Shown here: positions 1 to 9,061 of the stretch, piece after piece
How positions within the stretch are numbered: the stretch's first letter is position 1
Layout: every line of letters starts with the position of its first letter
Assembly: GCA_964019335.1 (NCBI GenBank)
Contig: OZ025732.1
Coordinates: 186,001-250,000, forward strand
Direction: 5' to 3'
Origin: Diplonema japonicum
Taxonomy: Eukaryota; Euglenozoa; Diplonemea; Diplonemida; Diplonemidae
DNA length: 64,000 nucleotides
Program-made: the position numbers and the translations under genes
Notes under the pieces: generated by a model
Seen by the model: the letters and a program-made list of their open reading frames with translations, nothing else
What the model was told of the DNA's origin: nothing
Databases searched by the model: none

Positions 1-347
1 CAACAGCACTTCTTGAGCACAATGCTGATGTGAAGGCAAGGGACAATGAAGGGAACACGTGTCTGCACCACGCTGTTGAGAGATGTTGTTTCGAGGTAGT
101 TCCTGTTCTGCTGAGACACAATGCAGATGTGACGGCAAGGAACGATGAAGGGAAGACGGCTCTCGATCTTGTCTCCTCTGTTTATGATGATGATGGTGAC
201 GTGTGTAATGCGATGCGATACCTGTTGGAGGACCCGAGTCTCGCTCATGATCTGGAGCTGTTCGAAAGTGGGAGGGAGCTGAGCGTCAGCAGGCTTCCTG
301 TTGTTCAACTGATTTCAAGGAGTGCAGAGGTATTTAGTGACTGGTAG
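1..347 (+). pseudogene. 3' end of a UBL-ankyrin family gene, cut by the window edge
   Basis: The reading frame enters from outside the window; codons begin at base 3 (Thr-Ala-Leu-Leu-Glu-His). It encodes two ankyrin repeats with the family signature HNADVxARDNEGNTCLHxAV and the C-terminal tail AMRYLLEDPSLAHDLELFES. The stop is TAG at 345-347. Bases 1-393 are nearly identical to 21,161-21,556, the 3' end of the complete gene at 20,281, except for a 3-base loss that removes one Asp (SVSR instead of SDVSR). The rest of the gene is unseen, so it could be intact upstream. The two copies mark a recent duplication. Confidence 0.8.
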
Positions 348-453
348 CGTGAGTTCAGAAATACAGCATTCTGTAGCTGTAGATCGAGGCCGTGACCGCA
401 GATCACGATCGACAAATGCTGCTTACCGTCGGTGGACATTGCGAAGGGGGCTC

Positions 454-530
454 CTGAAATGATTTTAAGTTAGAAAAGAGAAGCGAAAAAATAGATAAAA
501 AGGGGTGGAAAAGGATAAATACTGCATACG
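454..530 (-). repeat. PLE-A-type 3' tail (splice-acceptor-like end), minus strand
   Basis: Read on the minus strand this is the terminal block of the PLE-A tail family: CGTATGCAGTATTTAT, then CCACCCCTTTTTATC, TTCGCTTC, CTAACTTAAAATC and the final ATTTCAG at 454. Directly after the CAG the minus strand reads GAGCCCCCTTCGCAATGTC, which is coding sequence of the prenyl-motif LRR gene (compare 4,307-4,325). The tail therefore sits at a plausible intron-exon boundary of an otherwise lost LRR copy. Confidence 0.7.
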
Positions 531-579
531 TGAGTGGTGATGGTTTTCTTTCTTTTTTTTTTTTTTTTTTTTTTTTTTT

Positions 580-676
580 GCTTAAACAAATCTTTGAAAA
601 GAATTGTTATTGCAAAAAAGAGTAGAGGCAGCTTATCCGATTACCCCTACTGTAGGTGATAACTGCTTGCACAAAC
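580..676 (+). repeat. Dispersed tRNA-like repeat, copy 1
   Basis: This is a degenerate copy of a repeat also found at 44,714-44,822 and 48,570-48,655. Shared landmarks are TTATTGC, AGAGCAGTGGTAGC (here AGAGTAGAGGCAGC), CTTATCC and a terminal TGCACAAAC. It follows a long poly-T tract, as the copy at 44.7 kb does. No function can be assigned. Confidence 0.45.
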
Positions 677-853
677 AAAAGCCCTTCTCTCTCAAAAGAA
701 TTACTGCACAGTAGTCTACTGTAAATAATTTCTTCAGTGTTTATCAAATATCATCCCCAGTCCAGTGTTTTGTTAATTTATATAGTTATTATTTTACATT
801 TCAGCACCCATAGTAGCCAACAGAAAGAAAAGAAAAAAAAAGAGAAAAAAAAA

Positions 854-1432
854 ATGAAAAGAAAGAGATCGGATGAAGGAATGAACGATATGACAGTGAA
901 GACGGGAGGCGGGGTTCACGATGTGGAAATGTTGGGAAAGGACCTGTACAAGAAATCGGGGTGTGTTGCTAGTTTAATCGTTGAAAGAAAGCAAGAAACA
1001 GACAAAACCATGAAAGGAAGCAAAGGACCATCGGCAGTGACGCTGCAGGCGAGGCTCCCCACCTCTGAGACCATCAGCATTGAGGCAGTGGCTTCGGAGG
1101 AGATGAAGAAGGTGAAGGAGAGGATCGCATCGATGGGAGGGTTGGATGTGGACTTCTTCACCCTCACCTTCGATGGGGAGGTGGTGACAGCGGCTTCTGA
1201 CGACGGCGGTGGACAGCTTGTCGGAGATCTTCCTTTTGTGGATGGAAGCATACTTGAAGTGGTGGTGAGCAAGAGGCAGGCGGCTCTGTCGAAGCTCTGT
1301 GAGATGGGGATCGAAGTGAAAGGAAAGGATTCGTTCGAGATATTTGAAAACTGTTCAGGTCTGCAGGACGACAAGATGTTCGAGGTTGTGAACCTTCTGG
1401 CATTTATCGAACACCGATGCCCGGAAGCCTAA
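854..1432 (+). pseudogene. UBL-ankyrin gene truncated after the UBL domain
   Basis: The ATG at 854 follows an A-rich leader and starts MKRKRSDEGMNDM, the start shared by intact family members at 17,906, 35,009 and 41,138. As at 41,138, a short piece of the first UBL type (KTGGGVHDVE) runs into the second UBL type (VTLQARLPTSETISIEAV...LPFVDGSILEVVV). The frame stays open to MFEVVNLL, where intact relatives enter the ankyrin array. There a LINE-B 3' fragment replaces the rest, giving a foreign tail and a stop. The product would be a UBL-only protein of 192 residues. Expression is possible, but loss of all ankyrin repeats suggests a relic. Confidence 0.7.
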
Positions 1433-1449
1433 AGCGCCTTTCCGAAAGG

Positions 1450-1625
1450 TCTTAGCAAGTCGAAAAGGAAGTGGAATTTAAAAAAAAAAAAAAAAAAAAA
1501 AAGGTCAGTCCTGTTTCTTAGCCTGAAGACAGACCTATCCACCCACCACAGCAGCCAAACAATCGAAGCAGTGTGAAAGTAGACCCCCCCCCCCCCCCCC
1601 CGAATCAAACTTTTCCCCACCCCTT
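1450..1625 (+). mobile_element. LINE-B 3' end fragments with poly-A
   Basis: It contains the LINE-B terminal signature CTTAGCAAGTCGAAAAGGAA followed by GTGGAATTT and a poly-A run. A second piece of the same 3' untranslated region follows (CTGTTTCTTAG...CACCACAGCAGCC...CAGTGTGAAA, poly-C, TTTTCCCCACCCC). Comparable complete 3' ends are at 5,650-6,345 and 36,792-37,203. The insertion truncates the UBL gene immediately upstream. Confidence 0.65.
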
Positions 1626-2565
1626 TTTAGAGCATGCAGCTTTCGTCTGTTAATTTGAATTTTATTTTTGCCTTTCTTAAGAAAAAATAAGCTATTTATT
1701 GCCATAATGAGTCATTATTTAACTCGAGTTCCCGAATTTTGCAGGGCCCTCGTGCAAAAAAACGGTAACGAGTGTTAAATAATGGCTCATTTGGCGGCAA
1801 GTAAGTCGTTTTATTTCACTTTTCGTCATTTGAGTCACTCACTCTTCACTGCTTTCACTGCTGTTTTTTTTTGTTTTAACAATATTATTGTCGAGACTAA
1901 AAACTAGTTGATGGCAGCGTAATGAGCTATTTTATTAGGTAAAATTCCGCTCGTGCGCACAAACAAATGGAGCGCCAAACTAGTTTTTCACGAAGGTCAG
2001 CTTTTTGGGGATTTTCCTAAGGTAATACAGGGTGGCTATTTCGCCGTGGCATTTAAAGGGGAAGTAAGGCACTTATTCCCACTTTTAAGGGCTGGAATGG
2101 CCTCAGATGGCCAAAAATAGTCAAAATACCCCCACCCCAAAAAGATTTTTCAAGGGGTTGGGTGCATTTTTTTCCACGACAAGACCCATTTTTTCACTCT
2201 GAAGGGCCATTATTTCACTCTGAAGGGCCATTATTTAACTGCAAAATCTCATTATTTAACTAGTTAAATAATGGCGATTTCGCGTTAAATAATGGCCGTT
2301 TCGCGTTAAATAATGAGGCCCCTAGTGAGTGAAGAAAATGACGAAGAGTGAAAAAAAAAAAAAAAGACTCTTGAACAGAAATATAAGTTTTCCAGACAGA
2401 GGGGACAGTGCGTAGGACAGGCTAGGTACCCCCTTAGAAAAGTGCCCCAAAAAAATGTCCGGAAAGATAAAATGTCCGGAAGAAAAAAATCACCGGATGT
2501 TTCGGCGGATCCGGATATTTTTATCTTCCGGTGGATTTTTGTTTTACAGTAAAAAAAAAAAAAAA
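1626..2565. repeat. Gene-free stretch with inverted and palindromic ATTATTTAAC repeats
   Basis: I see no gene. An imperfect inverted repeat (AATGAGTCATTATTTAACTCG near 1,706 against its complement near 1,769-1,792) encloses about 45 bases. At 2,195-2,320 short units of the type GAAGGGCCATTATTT and CGTTAAATAATGG alternate in both orientations. They include a perfect 24-base palindrome at 2,250-2,273 (half-site CATTATTTAACT). From 2,320 to 2,565 the sequence is A/T-rich with FeS- or Zn-independent simple repeats of CCGGA. The organisation suggests remnants of small inverted-repeat (MITE-like) elements. Confidence 0.55.
1874..1992 (+). mobile_element. Small MITE-like element with AAACTAGTT ends, copy 1
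   Basis: The segment AATATTATTGTCGAGACTAA, AACTAGTTGATGGCAGCG, AATGAGCTATTTTATT, CTCGTGCGCACAAACAAA, GCGCCAAACTAGTTTTT recurs at 45,046-45,240, and its right end recurs inverted at 51,344-51,395. The inner borders AAAAACTAGTT and AACTAGTTTTT are inverted repeats. No coding capacity is present. Confidence 0.55.
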
Positions 2566-2574
2566 AGAAGATAC

Positions 2575-2787
2575 TGAGGACCGGCACCCTCAGTAGCCCT
2601 TCAAAAAAAAAAAAAAAAAAAAAAAGAAAAAATGCCAAACAACCAGCAAAGCTTGTGGGAAGAGAACACCAGTACGGTCATGAGTACCCGGGCAACCGGG
2701 TGAGCGTCTCGAGACACTTCCAACCCACCGGCCTTAGCAAGTCGAAAAGGAAGTGGAATTTTAAAAAAAAAAAAAAAAAAAAAAAAA
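2575..2787 (+). mobile_element. LINE-B 3' untranslated fragment with poly-A
   Basis: It begins GAGGACCGGCACCCTCAGTAGCC and continues through AACCAGCAAAGCTTGTGG, GGTCATGAGTACCCGGGCAA, GCGTCTCGAGACACTTCCAA and CCTTAGCAAGTCGAAAAGGA to a poly-A run. This matches the 3' end at 6,140-6,345. No coding part of the element is kept. Confidence 0.65.
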
Positions 2788-2865
2788 GAATAGTGTAATT
2801 AAAAGAAGAAAAGAGAAGTCCCATTTCTTCTTCTTCGTTCTTTTTTCTATTAGTAACGTTGTTTG

Positions 2866-2944
2866 TTCGTATGCAGTATTTATTCTTTTCCACCCCTTTT
2901 TATCTATTTTTTCGCTTCTCTATTCTGACTTAAAATCATTTCAG
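2866..2944 (+). repeat. PLE-A-type 3' tail ending in TTTCAG
   Basis: The sequence TTCGTATGCAGTATTTATTC, CCACCCCTTTTTATCTATTT, TTCGCTTCTC, TATTCTGACTTAAAATCATT, TCAG is the sub-variant (CTGAC branch-point-like) of the tail that ends PLE-A. It lies directly after a LINE-B fragment and stops at CAG 2,944. No coding exon is recognisable downstream. Confidence 0.65.
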
Positions 2945-3075
2945 TTCCCTCACCCCCTTCTTTCTTTCTTCACTTTTCTCTCATTGTTTCCCTTTTTCCC
3001 ATTCATCCCCTTCCGCAAACCTGAACTACCCGTTCAACTTCCCTTCCGTTCCTGTTTTTACTATTTTCTTTCTTA

Positions 3076-3318
3076 TTAACTTTTCTGGAAAATAATCCTC
3101 GTGCATTCGTTGGTTTTCTCTGGAATATCCGCACCAGCACTAAAGAGAGGCCTTGTCTCCAGACGTTCCTGCCACCACGGACTACTCGTGTTGTAAGAAC
3201 AGGCTTTTACCCTCTGCTTACGATGCAGCGAACAAAGCGCTGTTCCCTCATGCATCTGGAGTCCCACTGACTCGGGAATCTCTTCTAAGTACTTTCTGGG
3301 GGTAGCCATGCCTTCCAA
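3076..3318 (-). CDS. Short unrecognised reading frame
   Basis: This 80-codon frame starts MEGMATPRKYLEEI. Its composition is non-repetitive and protein-like, unlike the homopolymer frames around it, with several Cys residues (ALCSLHRKQRVKACS). I recognise no domain. It may be a decayed gene or transposon fragment. Nothing else between 2,945 and 3,690 looks coding. Confidence 0.2.
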   Translation of the reverse strand: MEGMATPRKYLEEIPESVGLQMHEGTALCSLHRKQRVKACSYNTSSPWWQERLETRPLFSAGADIPEKTNECTRIIFQKS

Positions 3319-3701
3319 ACACCCACAAGTACCCCCTCTAGCTCTCTCTTAGCCTCTTATCCCTCCCTGTTGCATTCTTGAAACAGCGTCTTCTCATTCT
3401 CCAAATTTTCACCGATTAAAAGAACGTAAAATAACATAAAATAACGCACCCAAAATTCGCCAAAATTGGGGTGGGCTTCGGATGTTAAGTTACCCATGTT
3501 CATGGTCTACAAAAATCATATTTCGTGTTTCTGGACGCCATCTCGACACCTGCGGGGGTATAGAGGACCTCGGCGTGCCCAGGCCAATTTTGCACTATTT
3601 AAATACCCGAACCGATTAAAATACCCGATTGGTATCGGTATAACGTGCAGGCTATGTTCTTCTTAATAAAATACTCTTCCCTTTTAAAGCCGGAGGAGGG
3701 G

Positions 3702-4810
3702 ATGTTCCTCTTGCACTTCGAAGGTGTTGTCTTGGATAATGATGGGAAATCTAGCGGCGGTGGGAAGGAGCAGGAGATACAGCAGCTTGGGATGGGGCAG
3801 GGGAGCGAGCTTCTCTTGTGCGGTATTCATAATAAAACACTTGATGTCAGTCATGTGGAACTCTCGAGTCGAAAAGAGGAGATAGCAAGGCTTCTTGAGG
3901 AGAATCCTGAGCTTCCTCTTGCGGTGGATGTCACTGGTCTGGACTGTCTTGATGACAGGTCACAAGCAAGCTTCCCTCGAAGCTTCGGCACCTCAAGGTG
4001 TGGACCCTGGGCGACGGTGCGACCTCTATTGGGGACTCCTTTTTGTTTCGCTCCTCACTCGTCACCTTGGACCTGACGGCCTTGCAGGGTCTTCAGTCCG
4101 TTGGGTACTCTTTCCTCTGCGAGTGCAGATCCCTAACTACTGTGGATCTGTGTTCCCTCCGGAACCTCACAACTGTCGGACATACGTTCCTCGAAGGCTG
4201 TTCTTCATTGACTTCTGTTGATCTGAGTCTTTTGCAGAATGTTCAGTCCATTGGGGACTGTTTTCTCTTTTTTTGCACCTCTCTGAAGACTGTTGATCTG
4301 AGCCCCCTTCGCAATGTCACCACCATCGGCAGCTGTTTTCTTGCTGGCCTCAGGTCGTTGGCTTCTGTTGACCTGAGTCCCTTGCAGAATGTGACCAGGA
4401 TGAACCACTTTTGTTTCATGACTTGTTGTTCTTCTTTAAGATCTATCGATCTGGGCCCCCTGCACAACACCTTTACCCATACATCCCGGGTGGACTATAT
4501 TCTCAAGGGATGCAAAGCTCTAACGACTGTGGATCTGGGTCCTTTGCGGAACGTTCAGTCAGTTGGCGATGAATTTCTCCACAACTGCAAGTCTTTGGAA
4601 ACAATTGATCTGAGCCCCATTCGCAATGTCACCACCGTCGGCAGGTGTTTTCTTTCAGGGACCCCAGTGGAACACAGAGAGGATGTTGTGGAATTCCTCA
4701 GACTACGGGTACAGGAGCGCCCTGAGCAACCAACAAGACCAACAAGGTTCCGGAGCCCTCCTGTGAGGCAAGCAACCTGTAAAAGTAAAGAGTGTTGCAT
4801 CGTTTCCTGA
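3702..4810 (+). pseudogene. UBL-LRR gene with C-terminal CaaX motif, 5' truncated and frameshifted
   Basis: The C-terminal half of a UBL domain (EGMFLLHFEGVVLDND...MGQGSELLLCG) is followed after a linker by about nine LRRs of BspA/LRR_5 type (SIGDxFLxxCxSLxTVDLSPLRNV). The frame shifts once near 3,955-3,995: the first part reads in one frame from 3,702, and the LRRs read in another from about 3,960 to the TGA at 4,808-4,810. The protein ends KSKECCIVS. C-I-V-S fits a CaaX prenylation box, and the Cys before it could be palmitoylated, so the functional relative was probably membrane-tethered on the cytosolic side. The N-terminal start (see 30,090) is missing, which argues for a pseudogene unless the indel is a sequence error. 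A sister copy is fused into the locus at 49,869. Confidence 0.65.
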
Positions 4811-5076
4811 GGATGAGGTGTTGCATCGTTTCCTGAGGACTTCACGGGGCAGGAAGAAGGCATCACGGGCTACCGTCACCCACATCTAAAATAGTGGGAT
4901 TTAAAAAAAGAAAGTCCCACTTCTTCTTCATTCCTTTTTCTGGCAAATGCCCGGCGCACACGGACTACAGAACGGGCAATATCGACCGCAATTGGCTGGT
5001 GCTCAGCTGGCCAAGCTGCACCCGTCTACACGATTAGAACCTCTGATTTGGACATAAGCTTGAAGGAGCTACACTT

Positions 5077-5382
5077 ATGTTTGCGGATATTGCGAGGAAA
5101 CTCGAGAGCCTGCACGCCGAAAAACAGGTCAGATATGATAATCTGCACTTCTGGAAAAGACCATTCCAACCGGGAAGCCTATTGGCAACGAAACCCCTCA
5201 TTTGGTACGGGCTGGGGAAGAAGTACTTCCCGGGGCTGATCCCGTTTGTCCTCAAGTGGCTGAGTGCTCTAAAATGGGGCAAGGATGGAGAGCAAGTGTC
5301 CAAAGCGAAGCTTGCTGTCGAGCAACGGAGAAGAATCGCATGGGTGGTGAAGACCTGGCATTGCATCCCAACAACTCTCTGA
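5077..5382 (+). CDS. Short unrecognised reading frame, possibly LINE-derived
   Basis: The frame of 101 codons starts MFADIARKLESLHAEKQ and ends KTWHCIPTTL. It has a balanced composition but no domain I recognise. The sequence just downstream (ACCACGACAG, GGGATCAAACACTAGA) recurs at 38,575-38,605 beside another family fragment, so the region probably belongs to a dispersed element. From 4,870 to 5,640 I see no other feature. Confidence 0.25.
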   Translation: MFADIARKLESLHAEKQVRYDNLHFWKRPFQPGSLLATKPLIWYGLGKKYFPGLIPFVLKWLSALKWGKDGEQVSKAKLAVEQRRRIAWVVKTWHCIPTTL

Positions 5383-5575
5383 TGAATAGATACCACGACA
5401 GGCTAAGGCACTACCACGACAGAAGGGATCAAACACTAGATGAGTTGATTGTCGTTAGGCGATCCTGTCACATACTCCCTGATATCGGATTATAACATAG
5501 CGTTCAACTTCGGGTTTCCAGTGTTTTGTTATTAGTTACTACTTCTTCTCCATAACCAGCAACCAGTACGGTCAT

Positions 5576-6345
5576 GAGTACCCGGGCAACCGGGTGAACG
5601 TCTCGAGACACTTCCGAGGAGCAAGAGGCAGGCGGCTCTGTTGAAACTGCTAAAGGTGGGATACACCGAGCAGCGAATTTGCGTGAAGTGCGGCCCCAAC
5701 ACGAAGCGAACCCTCCAACATCTCTTCCTAGACTGTCCGTCATCCAAAGCAAGCAGGGACAAACACTTCGACACCCTGACGCTGAGACACATCCTTGTGG
5801 AGAACCCACGAAAAGCAATCCAATATCTCAAAGACACCGGGGACCTGCCCCCCTCCGCAACAACTCCACAACAACCATTAACCTGCCGAAGTAGCATGCC
5901 AATCAGAAGGCGGCTGAGGCACTTATGATTCATTCAGAATCCCGAGAACCCATCCCAGATCCCCAAGAGTGTACGATCCTGTTTCTCGCAGAAACAGAGA
6001 ACATTTCAACCCCCCACAGCAGCCGACGAATCCGACGCAGCAGTGAAAATAAAAAGAAAGAAAGCCCCCCTGAACAAGTTCCCCACCCCTATAGCGTGAT
6101 TTACAACAAAAAAAAAAAAAAAAAAAAAAGAAGAAAAGAAAAGGATACTGAAGTCCGGCACCCGCAGTAACCAAAAAAAAAGAAAAGTGTAAAGTGCCAA
6201 ACAACCAGCAAAGCTTGTGGAATGAGAACACCACGGTCATGAGTACCCGGGCAACCGGGTGAGCGTCTCGAGGCACTTCCAACCCACCTAGTGGGTGCGG
6301 CCTTAGCAAGTCGAAAAGGAAGTAGAATTTAAAAAAAAAAAAAAA
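5576..6345 (+). mobile_element. LINE-B, 5'-truncated, with C-terminal Cys/His knuckle and 3' end
   Basis: Bases 5,650-5,865 encode KVGYTEQRICVKCGPNTKRT and LQHLFLDCPSS, a C-x2-C-x8-H-x4-C knuckle typical of the C-terminus of many non-LTR retrotransposon polyproteins. The 3' untranslated region and poly-A (6,345) follow, with internal poly-C/poly-A tracts. Bases 5,576-5,620 are a separate piece of the same 3' region, and 5,621-5,650 carry a scrap of the UBL gene (AGGCAGGCGGCTCTGTTGAA). The block is therefore a nested or rearranged insertion. No reverse transcriptase domain of this family is present in the window. Confidence 0.65.
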
Positions 6346-6356
6346 AACTCTCTGAG

Positions 6357-6900
6357 ATGGGGATCGAACTTGTACGGAGTCTTACGTGTTAGCTTAGGTG
6401 ATGGCTTTTCAGATGGACTCTTTAGGTAGAATTTACGGAAGGAACGTATTAATAGAAGACGACAAGGCCTGTGAGGTTGTGAACCTTCTCCTGGATGCTG
6501 GGGTGAGTGGTGGGGAGGCATTTCACTATGTGATCGAGCACAACCTTCCTTCTTGTGTGGAGGTCCTCTTGATTCGCACTTCTGTGGACGTGAATTCGAA
6601 GGTAGATCTTCCTATCGGGTCATCCGTTTATAATGCAGAACGCAAACTGTTACGGTGTTCCTGTCATTCACCATGCAGCATGTAAGGGAGCATCCTGGGA
6701 GCACTCTTTCTGTACTTCTGGAACACAACGCAGATGGGAATGCGAGAGACATGGAAGGAAGGACGGCTCTTCATGGCTTCCGTGTCCGCCCCTCTGCTGT
6801 ACACCTTCTTCTTGAACACAAGGCAGACATCGAGGCGAAGGACAAGGAGGGAAGAATATCGGGCCCCGTCCCCTCCGTCCACGCCTGTATAGGACAATAA
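6357..6900 (+). pseudogene. UBL-ankyrin pseudogene with several frameshifts
   Basis: It opens at the end of the UBL domain (CTCTCTGAGATGGGGATCGA) and continues with ACEVVNLLLDAGVSGGEAFH, NLPSCVEVLLIRTSVDVNS, then in other frames VIHHAACK, LSVLLEHNADGNARDMEGRT and HLLLEHKADIEAKDKEGR. At least two frameshifts and one internal deletion separate these pieces relative to the intact gene at 20,281. After KDKEGR it runs into unrelated sequence. It cannot make the full protein. Confidence 0.75.
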
Positions 6901-6989
6901 TTCATCATTGGCATCAGAGAGAGTAATACAATCGTCGCTATCAACAACCCACAAACGCCACTACCCACACCTCCACCACTACCACTACC

Positions 6990-7275
6990 GCCTTAAAGGA
7001 TCACTACTCCATGGCGACTGACTGGCTGTTCTTCACCGCGCTGCAGTGGCACAACGTTAGGCAGCGCCATCCCCCGAAGAACACGAAGACCTTACGCAAG
7101 TAAGAGTGCTGGCCCGGCGAGCTACGAGGGCAAAAACCTCCTTTTCTTCTAGAAGATGAGAAATATATTATAGTGCGACTGGAACGGCCGCCCCGGGGCA
7201 TCCTCTGCTCAACCCGGCGGACGTGGGAGGCCCTTCTTCGGAAGGTGCCCGTCGCTTGATCAGTGCCGTCGAATG
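6990..7275 (+). mobile_element. PLE-B 3' fragment (last codons plus 3' end)
   Basis: The first part encodes KDHYSMATDWLFFTALQWHN and RQRHPPKNTKTLRK-stop, collinear with the C-terminus of the PLE-B frame ending at 29,855. The 3' region that follows (AGAGTGCTGGCCCGGCGAGC, GAACGGCCGCCCCGGGGCAT, GGCCCTTCTTCGGAAGG) matches 29,855-30,035. A hairpin at 7,229-7,249 has a UUCG loop. Homology ends near 7,275; the A/T-rich stretch to about 7,680 holds only a LINE-B tail scrap at 7,548-7,575. Confidence 0.7.
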
Positions 7276-7687
7276 CTTTCCCCGCCAACGCAAAGACAAG
7301 GGTACACACCCTTGACATCTTGGGGGCCCGACGGCACAGCCACCGCAGGCACCAGACAGCAACCGCAGAACGGTGACCGATTAGTGTGCATTTCTCCCTG
7401 AACGGTGAGCACCCACCCGCACACCGAAATTTATCAAATTTTATATTTTTTGGATTCCATTCTCACCTCCATTTTCGTTTTTATTTTTGATTCAGATAAT
7501 TGACATTTCTGTCTTCATCCCCTTTAGCTTCTCGCCCCCCCCACCCTTAGCAAGTCGAAAAGAAGTGGAATTTAAGAGATGAGATAAAGGAGGTTCCTGT
7601 TTTGGAACGTCCCCCTTGTCTCTACTTATCTACCCCTTTCTCCCTTCTGGGACTCGGCCTTTCTTTCTTTTTAGAAAAAAGTGTTTT

Positions 7688-7796
7688 GTTATTTTCATTT
7701 GCCGAATTCTTTTTCCTCGCTTTTAATGTCAACATGCCCAACTTTATATCAACAAACAACACAGGATATTGAAAGAATACAAGACAAGCGACCATG
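7688..7796 (+). promoter_or_regulatory. Conserved 5' flank of the UBL-ankyrin genes, copy at a broken locus
   Basis: The blocks TTATTTTCATTTGCCGAATT, CTTTTTCCTCGCTTTTAA, CTTTATATCAACAA and CAACACAGGATATTGAAAGA recur before the intact gene at 20,281, in part before 31,945 and in part at 48,760. Conservation outside the coding region suggests promoter or leader function, but simple duplication would give the same picture. Confidence 0.4.
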
Positions 7797-7867
7797 AGGA
7801 CCATCGGCAGTGACGCTGCAGGCGAGGCTCCCCACCTCTGAGACCATCAGAGGTCTTCCGTGCGGGC

Positions 7868-9061
7868 ATGAAAGAAAGCCCCTGCTTGATCGTTGGTCCC
7901 TTGAAACGAAGTCTCAGCGGCCACTGGTTCATCGCTCTCAGGAAGAAGGGAAGGTACATGGTCAAAGACACCGACGTACGGCTAAGGCTCCAGAGCTTCA
8001 AACACATCTGCGCGACATACTCCGAACACAACATCCTCTGCATCCCAGACGATGTGTGGGCCAGGACAACCCCAGGCAGGAAACACAACACACGTGTTCT
8101 AGACCCTGAGGCTGAGTTTCGCCAGTTTGAGCCGGTCATCACCCCGGCGGGACCCCAGGTAAGCGACTCGAGCGCGCGAAAGACTGAGACCGCTCTCAAC
8201 ACCCCGGAAGATCGCACCCTCCTAACTTATGTCACCCTAGCTGCAGCTATAGCTACATATGCCGCACGCACCCGACGGCTCGACACAGGAGTCGCCGCAT
8301 CAGGTGTGGATGCGCACACCGCTCACTTCGGGCGGCCCGTCGCCACCGCCATCATAGCCCTAGCTGCCGCCGTGGCCGCGCGAGCCGTGCACACCGGATG
8401 CTCTGTCACCACCACGTCTACGGCAAGCCAGACTAACGTGGTCGGAACTGTCCCGCTCTTCCTGAAGGTCTCGAGTCTGCACAAGTCTACACCACAGACA
8501 GCAGTCGCAACCTGTCAGACGGACCGTGTCACAGCACCTGTACTGTTCTCGATATCATCGACGCTCCAGACGGATCCTCCCAGCAGTAGACTGCCCCCGA
8601 TGGACGCCGGACTGGGGTCGCCCTCGGCCGCGGCGGTCAGACTTACGAAGTCTGTCGAAATTCCGACGCCCCGCGCGACCCTGTCGAGGCGGCCGGTTAC
8701 TGAGCCTCGGTTGACACCATGCCTTCCACCGCCAACGGACGTGTCATCCACCCAGCTCGCGGCCTGCACTCAGTCCACCCGTCGGGACACCGGACACGGG
8801 AGTGACACACCGATGCCGTCGTCTACCATGGGACACGCGACACTCCAACCAGTGGTCGGCTCCCAGATTGTGACAACGTCGGCTGTGGAGTCATCGCTCG
8901 CCCGAGCCGTGACAACGCCCGTTCTGGCAGACGCCCCCCTCGGCGCCCGCCAGGTACAGCTCACTCCTTGCATCCAGTCCGTCCATGAGAACATCGGACT
9001 CGGGATGGATACGCCGATGGTCTTCAACCGGTGGTCAACGCCCAGAGAGACACGACGTTGA
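7868..9061 (+). CDS. PLE-A peptidase end and low-complexity linker, degraded
   Basis: The frame contains the second half of the Josephin-like peptidase, with the candidate catalytic His in SLSGHWFIALRKKGRYMVKD and an acidic residue in KDTD. The nucleophilic Cys is missing because of 5' truncation. The rest is a Thr/Ala/Ser/Pro-rich linker carrying repeated motifs such as GxGxDTPM and MGHATLQPVV. The frame ends prematurely after the 9,020 deletion and hands over to the next frame at 9,031. Confidence 0.6.
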   Translation: MKESPCLIVGPLKRSLSGHWFIALRKKGRYMVKDTDVRLRLQSFKHICATYSEHNILCIPDDVWARTTPGRKHNTRVLDPEAEFRQFEPVITPAGPQVSDSSARKTETALNTPEDRTLLTYVTLAAAIATYAARTRRLDTGVAASGVDAHTAHFGRPVATAIIALAAAVAARAVHTGCSVTTTSTASQTNVVGTVPLFLKVSSLHKSTPQTAVATCQTDRVTAPVLFSISSTLQTDPPSSRLPPMDAGLGSPSAAAVRLTKSVEIPTPRATLSRRPVTEPRLTPCLPPPTDVSSTQLAACTQSTRRDTGHGSDTPMPSSTMGHATLQPVVGSQIVTTSAVESSLARAVTTPVLADAPLGARQVQLTPCIQSVHENIGLGMDTPMVFNRWSTPRETRR

